Positions 1 through 5,744 of a stretch of DNA of 5,744 bases are shown in pieces. The stretch is from Opitutales bacterium UBA7389. Its GTDB lineage: Bacteria; Verrucomicrobiota; Verrucomicrobiia; Opitutales; Opitutaceae. Under the pieces are notes generated by a model, which was not told the origin of the DNA, ran no database searches, and was given only the letters and a program-made list of their open reading frames with translations. Numbering within the stretch: position 1 is the stretch's first letter; each line of letters starts with the position of its first letter. The stretch is from the NCBI GenBank assembly GCA_002474325.1, contig DKNL01000161.1, positions 497 through 6,240 of the forward strand. Reading direction: 5' to 3'. The position numbers were made by a program, and so were the translations under genes.

Positions 1-923
1 ACTACTCACGCGGCGGCTTCACCCACGGCATGACACACGGTGATCCCGAACGGAAAGGACGGCATGGTGATGAGGGCTTGGTCATCGGACGTAAAGACCT
101 GAAGCCAATAACAGGTTTTATCGATCTAGCGATCTCTCAAGAAAAACCGTTTTTCGTTTGGTACGCCCCATTTCTACCCCATACGCCACATAATCCCCCG
201 AAAAGGCTTTTAAGAAAATATCAGCGATCCGGGCACAAGGATGATGTATCCAAATATTACGCTATGTGCGAATGGTTCGACGAAACTTGTGGCCAACTGA
301 TCGACTACTTGGACGAAAAAGGGATCCGCGAAAACACGCTTGTTCTCTACATCGCTGACAATGGGTGGCGAGCTCGGTCAGAGAATGAGGATGATCCAAA
401 CCAGATGGCATGGGAGCGCTATGCTTTGCGTTCCAAAGGATCACCCTACGAACATGGTGTTCGCACACCCATCATGCTTTCATGGCCCAGCAGGATTAAG
501 CCTAGACGACAATCCGGTTTCGCTCACGCTGTCGACTTCTTTCCCACCATCGCCTCTGCTGCGGGAGTCGACGTGCCAAACGGACTCGCTGGAATAAATC
601 TCCTGGATTCTTCAGTGACTCAGGATAGAGACATCATTTTCGGAGTAACCCACTCTATTCAGGACATCACAATCGGCAATCCAGACCGGAATCTGCAATA
701 CCTTTGGTGCGTGTCTAGAGATTGGAAATTGATCCTCCGCTATCCAGGGATCGACACTACCCGATTCAAGGCTATGCATGAATGGGACAAACCTCCCGCC
801 CGGCTATACAACTTGGCCCTCGATTCCCAAGAAAATAAGGATCTGGCTGAAAGTCGTCCCGAAATAGTGGCTAAACTCAGGAAACGTATCCATAACTGGT
901 ACCAACCAGCCGAACTCCAATAA
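1..923 (+). CDS. Sulfatase (formylglycine-dependent family), C-terminal part; 5' end off the window
   Basis: Hydrolyses sulfate esters, by family, probably in the periplasm; the substrate cannot be read from the sequence. The frame is open from the left edge (first full codon at base 3, reading YSRGGFTHG before the Met codon at 30), so that Met is internal and the true start lies upstream. Counting the Met at 30 as residue 1: a conserved THGDPER...RHGDEGL stretch (2-16), the FFVWYAPFLPHTPHNPP block (41-57) with His51 and His54, the metal-site pair Asp110-Asn111 in ADNGW, the SKGSPYEHGVRTP block (135-147) with Lys136 and Arg145, and VDFFPTIASAAG (168-179). The C-terminal sub-domain ends with ARLYNLALDSQENKDLA (257-273), typical of sulfatases. 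No frameshift is seen. The catalytic CxPxR motif and signal peptide should lie upstream and cannot be checked here. It stops at TAA 921-923, 123 bp before the next gene. The family assignment is secure; the sulfatase subfamily is not. Confidence 0.95.
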   Translation, partial: YSRGGFTHGMTHGDPERKGRHGDEGLVIGRKDLKPITGFIDLAISQEKPFFVWYAPFLPHTPHNPPKRLLRKYQRSGHKDDVSKYYAMCEWFDETCGQLIDYLDEKGIRENTLVLYIADNGWRARSENEDDPNQMAWERYALRSKGSPYEHGVRTPIMLSWPSRIKPRRQSGFAHAVDFFPTIASAAGVDVPNGLAGINLLDSSVTQDRDIIFGVTHSIQDITIGNPDRNLQYLWCVSRDWKLILRYPGIDTTRFKAMHEWDKPPARLYNLALDSQENKDLAESRPEIVAKLRKRIHNWYQPAELQ

Positions 924-929
924 GCACTT

Positions 930-1019
930 GGCTACATTCGAATGGCGTGATCCAAACGAAAATAAGAAACACCCCGCCCGGTTTGTGTGGACTTTAGTCG
1001 AGCCTAGCAAAATGTAGCC
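930..1019. repeat. Intergenic palindrome and 9-bp inverted repeat
   Basis: The gap after the sulfatase contains the perfect 10-bp palindrome CATTCGAATG at 935-944. Overlapping it, GGCTACATT (930-938) is exactly inverted as AATGTAGCC at 1011-1019, with 72 bases between the arms. Either could be an operator or part of a long-range fold, but a palindrome of this length in a gap this size is not rare by chance, and no regulator is encoded nearby. There is no run of T after a stem, so I do not call a terminator. The repeats themselves are certain; their function is unknown. Confidence 0.3.
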
Positions 1020-1034
1020 CCTAAAGACGTTTTC

Positions 1035-1046
1035 TAAAATTGCATT
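1035..1046 (+). promoter_or_regulatory. Possible -10 element directly upstream of the GTG start
   Basis: TAAAAT at 1035-1040 matches five of six bases of the bacterial -10 consensus. It is followed by six bases and then the GTG start codon, so a transcript starting at the usual distance would begin at or next to the start codon (leaderless). I see no good -35 box at 17-18 bases upstream and no Shine-Dalgarno sequence in the 20 bases before GTG. The absent ribosome binding site fits a leaderless start, but the promoter call rests on one short motif. Confidence 0.25.
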
Positions 1047-3872
1047 GTGAAGTCATTTCCCTTAGCCGCATTCCTGTCGCCCTTTTGGGGCCTCCTGCTC
1101 CAGGCTGAGGAGCCCCTCAATTTTAACAGGGACATTTTTCCTATCCTGTCGGACAAATGCTTTCATTGCCATGGCCCGGATGACGTGGATCGGGAAGAGG
1201 AACTCAGGCTCGATATTCCCGATGGTCCTCTTGGGGCTCTTACGCCAAGGAACGATTATCACATTATCAAGCCTGGTGAACCCGAGGAGAGCGAGCTTTG
1301 GTTCCGCATCACCTCCGAATTTGATGATGAGATCATGCCTCCCAAGAGCTCTCGCAAAGCCGCTTTGACGGAACAGGAAGTAGACTTGATCAAACGCTGG
1401 ATTAAAGACGGCGGCAACTACGAGGCATTCTGGGCTTTCGTGCCTCCAACAAAGAAAGAACCCAAGAAAGTCCGCAATCGCGACTGGAATAGCAGCCCCG
1501 TTGATCGAATCGTGTATAGCGAACTGCAAAATCGTGATTTGCGACCAAAAGACGAGGCGGATAAAAGAACTTTGGCCCGTCGCCTTTTTCTAGACCTAAC
1601 GGGTCTCCCCCCTTCGATCGGGGAAGTAGAAGCCTTTCTCTCCAATAAGAGATCCAGCGCCTACGAAACTCTTGTAGACGACCTCATCTCTCGCCCTGCA
1701 TACGGGGAACACATGGCTCGCTACTGGTCTGACCTAGTGCGCCTCAGCGATACAAACGGGATGCATAAGGACTTTCATCGGGAATTTTCTCCTTATCGAG
1801 ATTGGTTGATCAAGTCCTTTAACGAAAATCTACCCTTCGACTACTTTATCGCCTACCAATTGGCCGGCGATCTCTACGATGCCCCGACCCGAGATCAGCT
1901 GATCGCATCTGGATACAACCGTCTACATATGATCATCGACAGGGGAACAGCCCTCCCCGAAGAAAGTTTGCACAAGAACATAATCGACCGGGTGGAGGCA
2001 TTTGGAACCACATTTCTAGGCCTCACGGTTCAGTGCGCACAATGCCACGACCACAAATACGATCCTCTTACGAAGAAGGACTACTACCAGCTCTACGCCT
2101 TCTTCAACAATTTCGCTGGAGCCCCAGAAACCGTTAAAGCTCCCGAGCGCGGACTGCAGCCGCCATTCATCAATTTGACGTCGGCAAAGCAGGAGCAACG
2201 ATTGGCATCCTATGACGCTATGAAGCTCGATGCCCAAATACGCAAGGATGCTTCCATACGGCTACAAAGCTTATCCGAAAAATGGCCGGAAACGTTCGAT
2301 CGAGTAAAGGTAGGCTTTATCGAAAATCCGAATACGGATGCCTCCAGAGCCGTCGAATTCAAATCAATTCTAGAGCTTGAGGAGACGCCTAGCAATGCGA
2401 TAGCCCGATTTATTGGCGGGGAGGCAATTGAGCTTTGGGTGAATGGCGATCTCATCGGCAAGACCTTCAACCGAAAGCAGGGAGCTGCAGCTGACCTGTC
2501 TAGCATCCTAAAGCCCGGAAACAATACCATCTTACTCGCAGCAGCTAGCTCCACAGAATTGGGCCTAATCCTCGAATATAAAATAGGCGATGAGGAAAAG
2601 CGCTTCATGACCAGCCCTGAATGGACTACCCGATCGAAGTCCGACGGCGATTGGACTTCTGCTGAGCCCGCATCGGAAACTCATTGGGACAGTAAGTGGA
2701 CCAAGGACGTGGAGCCTGTCGGAGTACTAGCGATTTCGCAGGAGATCGAAAGAATCCAAAAAGCGGAGTCTGAATATCTAGAATCCGTTCCAGGCGCTAT
2801 GATAATGGCGGAACGCTTCCCTCCTCGGCAAGCCACTATTCTTACCGGAGGAGCATACGACGCTCCTGGAGAGCCCGTTGAACGAAACACGCCGGCATTC
2901 CTCCCCGCATTAAAGCCTAAGGGAGGAATGTATAATCGGATGGATTTGGCGGAATGGCTGACTTCTCCAGAGCACCCACTTACCGCCCGAGTAGCGGTCA
3001 ACCGCATTTGGCAACAGCTTTTTGGGGTCGGACTAGTAAAAACATCCGAGGATTTCGGTGCCCAAGGAGAGTGGCCTAGTTACCAAGCTCTTCTCGATTC
3101 ATTAGCGACGAATTTCATGGATTCCGGATGGAACGTAAAACAGCTAGTTAAAGACATCGTTATGTCACAAACGTATCGGCAATCATCTGACGCCAGCCAG
3201 GATGAATATAGACTTGATCCAGAAAACAGGCTTCTGGCTCGAGGCTCTCGATATCGATTGGACGCCGAAGTTATTCGTGACCAGATTCTGGCCGTTAGCG
3301 GACTTTTAAATCCTGAGCTTTATGGCAAAAGCGTCAAACCCCCTCAACCATCAGGTCTTTGGGAAATGGTTAGTATGACGTCCGAGAACAAGACCTACGT
3401 CGCCGATAAAGGCGATGACATTTATCGACGCAGTCTTTACACATATTGGAGACGAGGAATGCCACCGCCGCAAATGACGATAATGAATGCACCGAGCAGA
3501 GAATTTTGCGTAAGTCGTAGAGAACGTACGAATACATCATTGCAAGCGCTTTTGCTAATGAATGAGAGCGAGTATTTCAATGCTGCTAAAATGATAGCTC
3601 GAGATTTGCTAGATAAGTCGCTCGATCAGCGAGAAACCCTAAAACTTGCCTACGAGAAAACGACCTTTATGGAGCCTAGTAAGTCGCGATTGAACTTTAT
3701 GGAGCAAACTCTCGAAGAATTTCGGGACCATTATGCTGCGAACCCTGAACTGAAAGCCTCTCTGGCTAGAGATCTTGATGGTATAGCTATCGATGATCGA
3801 AACAACTTGGCAGCATGGACGATGATGGCCCATAGCCTGCTGAATCTGGAATCAGTGAAGAACAGGAGATAG
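1047..3872 (+). CDS. Secreted PSCyt1/DUF1549/DUF1553 protein (Planctomycete-type cytochrome family)
   Basis: Biochemical role unsettled; widespread in PVC bacteria, typically beside DUF1501 and sulfatase genes. It has 941 residues, within the usual family range. A Sec signal peptide covers about 1-20 (hydrophobic PLAAFLSPFWGLLL, likely cleavage after LQA). PSCyt1 spans about 27-120, with haem-type motif CFHCH (38-42) and a possible axial Met97 in EIMPP. DUF1549 spans about 149-356 and carries a second CxxCH (CAQCH, 330-334, followed by DHKYDPL). A helical link (about 378-425) leads to a beta-rich insertion (about 432-550, ELWVNG at 462-467, LKPGNN at 488-493) resembling galactose-binding-like sandwiches. 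DUF1553 spans about 632-895, from LAEWLTSPEHPLTARVAVNRIWQQ to the RRERTNTSLQALLLMNE region (824-840). The start is GTG at 1047: an in-frame TAA at 1035 leaves only ATT 1044 as an alternative. No ribosome binding site is visible. By inference a periplasmic or envelope protein that may bind haem and glycan. The family is sure; haem attachment is untested. Confidence 0.95.
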   Translation: MKSFPLAAFLSPFWGLLLQAEEPLNFNRDIFPILSDKCFHCHGPDDVDREEELRLDIPDGPLGALTPRNDYHIIKPGEPEESELWFRITSEFDDEIMPPKSSRKAALTEQEVDLIKRWIKDGGNYEAFWAFVPPTKKEPKKVRNRDWNSSPVDRIVYSELQNRDLRPKDEADKRTLARRLFLDLTGLPPSIGEVEAFLSNKRSSAYETLVDDLISRPAYGEHMARYWSDLVRLSDTNGMHKDFHREFSPYRDWLIKSFNENLPFDYFIAYQLAGDLYDAPTRDQLIASGYNRLHMIIDRGTALPEESLHKNIIDRVEAFGTTFLGLTVQCAQCHDHKYDPLTKKDYYQLYAFFNNFAGAPETVKAPERGLQPPFINLTSAKQEQRLASYDAMKLDAQIRKDASIRLQSLSEKWPETFDRVKVGFIENPNTDASRAVEFKSILELEETPSNAIARFIGGEAIELWVNGDLIGKTFNRKQGAAADLSSILKPGNNTILLAAASSTELGLILEYKIGDEEKRFMTSPEWTTRSKSDGDWTSAEPASETHWDSKWTKDVEPVGVLAISQEIERIQKAESEYLESVPGAMIMAERFPPRQATILTGGAYDAPGEPVERNTPAFLPALKPKGGMYNRMDLAEWLTSPEHPLTARVAVNRIWQQLFGVGLVKTSEDFGAQGEWPSYQALLDSLATNFMDSGWNVKQLVKDIVMSQTYRQSSDASQDEYRLDPENRLLARGSRYRLDAEVIRDQILAVSGLLNPELYGKSVKPPQPSGLWEMVSMTSENKTYVADKGDDIYRRSLYTYWRRGMPPPQMTIMNAPSREFCVSRRERTNTSLQALLLMNESEYFNAAKMIARDLLDKSLDQRETLKLAYEKTTFMEPSKSRLNFMEQTLEEFRDHYAANPELKASLARDLDGIAIDDRNNLAAWTMMAHSLLNLESVKNRR

Positions 3873-3877
3873 GATCA
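3864..3877 (+). promoter_or_regulatory. Ribosome binding site for the DUF1501 gene, inside the end of the upstream gene
   Basis: AGGAGA at 3864-3869 lies in the last codons of the preceding gene, eight bases before the ATG at 3878. A second weaker AGGA at 3871-3874 is too close to the ATG to be the main site. The upstream stop codon falls between the site and the start, so ribosomes finishing the first protein are well placed to start the second: translational coupling within one transcript. It contrasts with the start at 1047, which has no such site. Confidence 0.75.
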
Positions 3878-5320
3878 ATGGCACCGTCGTACCAACAATT
3901 TTGTGACACATTAAACAGACGGCAATTTTTGAAGAGAGCTTCTATTGGACTCGGGGTGACAGCACTGGGCGGCTCGCTGTCTCCAGTCGTCGCTTCAGCA
4001 GAGCCAGGACTACACTTTCCCGCCAAGGCGAAGCGGGTCATTTTCTTGTTCATGGCTGGAGCGCCTAGCCAATTGGATCTTTTCGATCACAAGCCAGAAC
4101 TAGAGCGACTTCACGGCCAACCATTGCCACCTGAAATAAGCCGAGGCCAACGCGTCACTTCTATGACACGAGGCAAGAAACAAGTGGTTTGCGCCTCCAT
4201 ATTCAAGTTCGGACCTCAAGGGAAAAGCGGCTTGATTATGAGCGAGCTTCTACCCCACCTTTCAAAGCATGCGGATGATATCTGCATGATCAAATCTACC
4301 CATACAGAGTCGATTAATCACGATCCGGCTAAGACGTTTTTCTGCACCGGTTCGGAAATGCCCGGACAGGCAAGCATGGGAGCCTGGTTGAGCTACGGAT
4401 TGGGTTCTCTTAACACGGACCTGCCGAATTTCGTAGTCCTCTCCTCCGCCTTCTGGTCCGGCAAGGTGAATGTGCAGGCCCTCTACAGTCGCTTGTGGGG
4501 AACCGGTTTTCTTCCCGGCAAGCACCAAGGTATCGCTTTCCAATCCGTTGGCGACCCCGTACTATTCCTCTCCAATCCCGAAGGAGTGGATCGTAGCGTT
4601 CGCAGCAAGATGCTTGATTTCGTAGCGAAAGTGAATGCCCAAGATGCTGAAGTTTCTGGTGATCCGGAGATCCAGACATCCATTGCCCAGCAGGAGATGG
4701 CCTTCCGCATGCAGACATCCGTTCCCGAACTGACAGATTTGAGTAGCGAGTCAGATTCTATTTTGGAACTATATGGGTCCGAGGTAAATCAGCCAGGCTC
4801 CTTTGCCCGAAATTGTCTCCTGGCGAGAAGGATGGCGGAACGGGATGTTCGCTTTGTTCAGCTCTTTCATCGTGGCTGGGACCACCATCAGGGACTCCCT
4901 AACCACTTGCGAGGTCAGGCAAAAGATGTCGACCAGCCCATCGCTGCTCTATTAACCGACCTAAAGCAACGAGGACTGTTAAATGATACGCTTGTCGTTT
5001 TTGCGGGCGAATTTGGCCGAACCACATACGCCCAAAATCTCGATCCGCGGGATCGGGAAGAATATGGTCGCGATCATCACCCACGATGCTTCACCACATG
5101 GATGGCAGGTGGCGGAATCAAGGGTGGCATCAGCTATGGGGAAACAGACGAGTTCTGCTATAATGTAGTCAAGAATCCGGTACATGTACGCGACATTCAC
5201 GCGACTATCTTCTACCAGCTCGGAATTGATCACAACAAGCTCATCTTCCCTCACCAAGGTCTCGACCAAAGACTCACTGGCGTTGAGGAAGCTCACATTG
5301 TAAAGGATATCCTTGCCTAG
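3878..5320 (+). CDS. Tat-exported DUF1501 protein (alkaline phosphatase-like superfamily)
   Basis: Function not established; the DUF1501 family is related in fold to alkaline phosphatases and sulfatases, so a metal-dependent hydrolase is plausible. At 480 residues it looks full length. A twin-arginine signal is clear: NRRQFLK at 13-19, a hydrophobic stretch to about 38, likely cleavage after ASA (39-41), so it should be exported already folded. Conserved blocks in order: FMAGAPSQLDLFDHKPEL (58-75) with Asp67 and Asp70, NHDPAKTFFCTG (147-158), RLWGTGFLPGKHQG (205-218), MAFRMQTSVPELTDL (274-288), GWDHH (333-337), AGEFGRT (376-382), GRDHHPRCF (397-405) and NPVHVRDIHATI (433-444). The Asp, Glu and His residues in the last four are candidate metal ligands; this is inferred from the superfamily. 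The ATG at 3878 is chosen for its ribosome binding site and because the Tat motif follows directly. It starts 5 bp after the DUF1549/DUF1553 gene, so the two form an operon. It ends at TAG 5318-5320, with no obvious terminator after it. Confidence 0.96.
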   Translation: MAPSYQQFCDTLNRRQFLKRASIGLGVTALGGSLSPVVASAEPGLHFPAKAKRVIFLFMAGAPSQLDLFDHKPELERLHGQPLPPEISRGQRVTSMTRGKKQVVCASIFKFGPQGKSGLIMSELLPHLSKHADDICMIKSTHTESINHDPAKTFFCTGSEMPGQASMGAWLSYGLGSLNTDLPNFVVLSSAFWSGKVNVQALYSRLWGTGFLPGKHQGIAFQSVGDPVLFLSNPEGVDRSVRSKMLDFVAKVNAQDAEVSGDPEIQTSIAQQEMAFRMQTSVPELTDLSSESDSILELYGSEVNQPGSFARNCLLARRMAERDVRFVQLFHRGWDHHQGLPNHLRGQAKDVDQPIAALLTDLKQRGLLNDTLVVFAGEFGRTTYAQNLDPRDREEYGRDHHPRCFTTWMAGGGIKGGISYGETDEFCYNVVKNPVHVRDIHATIFYQLGIDHNKLIFPHQGLDQRLTGVEEAHIVKDILA

Positions 5321-5372
5321 TGGTTGCTATCCCAATTCGAACAAAGACCGCATTTGATTCATCCCGGTATGA

Positions 5373-5543
5373 GATGAACTCAAGCTCCTCTTCTTCGATG
5401 AGGTGGCTGAAATAGTCTTCAAGAAAGAGTTGAAAGCTTATTTGGGTGAAAGCCTGCCGCTGTACTCTCGATTTCCCACTGAATTAAGGAAGAAGATTTA
5501 CAAGAAAATCGGGCAATTCGTTGCCACCACCTATCTTGAATGA
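5373..5543 (+). pseudogene. Start-less protein-like reading frame, possible gene remnant or small gene
   Basis: Between TGA at 5370-5372 and TGA at 5541-5543 lies an open frame of 56 codons without any ATG. It reads DELKLLFFDEVAEIVFKK at its beginning and ELRKKIYKKIGQFVATTYLE at its end. The composition (alternating charged and hydrophobic residues, helical periodicity, few Cys or Ser runs) looks more like real protein than the other frames here, which contain stops or serine runs. The only near-start codons are GTG at 5403, with no properly spaced ribosome binding site, and TTG at 5430. It could be the decayed tail of a gene whose 5' part was lost, a small gene with a GTG start, or chance. 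I do not recognise the family. Confidence 0.25.
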
Positions 5544-5555
5544 TGCTGCGGTTTC

Positions 5556-5744
5556 CTACTCACAAATGAGAATATTTTGACTGTGTCGGAGCAAGCTTTC
5601 GCGATGCTCGCCAATCACCAAGAAGTACCATGCCCGAATCTGAAACCCGTTTTGATCTATACCAGTGCCTTTAGCTCCGTACAGAAAAGTTGGGGAATTC
5701 TGTAAATCTGATGGATCGACTTGGAACGAGCATGAACCCAAACC
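5556..5744 (-). other. Open frame on the minus strand at the right edge, possible gene end
   Basis: Reading leftward from the right edge, the minus strand is open for 62 codons to a TAG at 5558-5556, with no ATG (only a TTG near the edge). The last residues include GFQIRAWYFLVIGEHRESLL, which could be the C-terminus of a gene lying mostly beyond the window. The opposite strand is also open here (to TAA 5703-5705), so openness alone proves little. No family is recognised and codon choice gives no clear preference. If real, this gene would run convergently to the DUF1501 operon. Confidence 0.2.

Larger units (their letters stand above)
5321..5744. other. 424-bp stretch without a confident gene
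   Basis: This region follows the DUF1501 stop codon. Apart from the two weak reading frames listed separately (5373-5543 plus, 5556-5744 minus), I see no tRNA, direct repeats, insertion-sequence ends or strong hairpin followed by T residues. The best small hairpin is CTCA-CAAA-TGAG at 5559-5570 followed by an AT-rich run, with only four base pairs, too weak to call as a terminator. Confidence 0.6.

Noticed and set aside
30..32. ATG at 30 as the true start of the sulfatase
   Set aside because: The frame is open to the left edge and the preceding codons (YSRGGFTHG) fit the conserved family sequence; a start here would lack the catalytic CxPxR region.
967..990. C-rich stretch ACCCCGCCCGG flanked by AAAC and GTTT as a terminator after the sulfatase
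   Set aside because: The arms pair over only four bases around a ten-base loop and no T run follows.
1062..1529. Minus-strand open frame of about 155 codons opposite the start of the DUF1549/DUF1553 gene
   Set aside because: It lies wholly antisense to a strongly conserved coding region including the signal peptide and CxxCH motif; its translation resembles no family I know.
2210..2608. Minus-strand open frame of 132 codons
   Set aside because: Antisense shadow of the DUF1549/DUF1553 insertion region; serine- and arginine-rich translation typical of a reversed coding strand.
4262..4718. Three overlapping minus-strand open frames within the DUF1501 gene
   Set aside because: They overlap one another and the conserved DUF1501 core; arginine- and glycine-rich translations are the usual by-product of the true frame on the other strand.
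5559..5570. CTCA-CAAA-TGAG hairpin followed by AT-rich sequence as a terminator
   Set aside because: The stem has only four base pairs with mismatched flanks, and it lies about 240 bp beyond the operon end.

Overview
The window reads as a piece of a PVC-superphylum genome (Planctomycetes, Verrucomicrobia or Lentisphaerae, most likely an aquatic polysaccharide degrader). The argument is protein family content: a formylglycine-type sulfatase beside a Planctomycete-type cytochrome/DUF1549/DUF1553 protein and a DUF1501 protein is a combination characteristic of, and often repeated many times in, those genomes. Base composition is roughly balanced. I cannot name the genus; a verrucomicrobial origin is a guess.

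Layout, all plus strand: (1) bases 1-923, the C-terminal part of a sulfatase whose N-terminus, including the CxPxR formylglycine site, lies left of the window; (2) a 123-bp gap with a 10-bp palindrome, a 9-bp inverted repeat and a possible -10 element; (3) 1047-3872, a complete 941-residue secreted protein with an N-terminal cytochrome-like PSCyt1 domain, DUF1549, a beta-sandwich-like insertion and DUF1553; (4) 3878-5320, a complete 480-residue Tat-exported DUF1501 protein, starting 5 bp after the previous stop with a clear ribosome binding site inside the end of the upstream gene; (5) 5321-5744, a 424-bp stretch with no convincing gene, but with a start-less reading frame (5373-5543) that looks protein-like and a weak open frame on the minus strand at the right edge.

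Working model: the sulfatase removes sulfate from a sulfated glycan or similar substrate in the periplasm, while the DUF1549/DUF1553 and DUF1501 proteins, whose biochemistry remains unsettled, act as a translationally coupled pair in the same compartment. The first is a possible haem-bearing, possibly carbohydrate-binding protein; the second belongs to the same alkaline phosphatase-like fold family as the sulfatase. The locus type is known. What is open is the biochemical role of the pair, plus a few local oddities (possible leaderless GTG start, orphan frame downstream). I found no mobile element, CRISPR array, tRNA or rRNA, and no convincing terminator.
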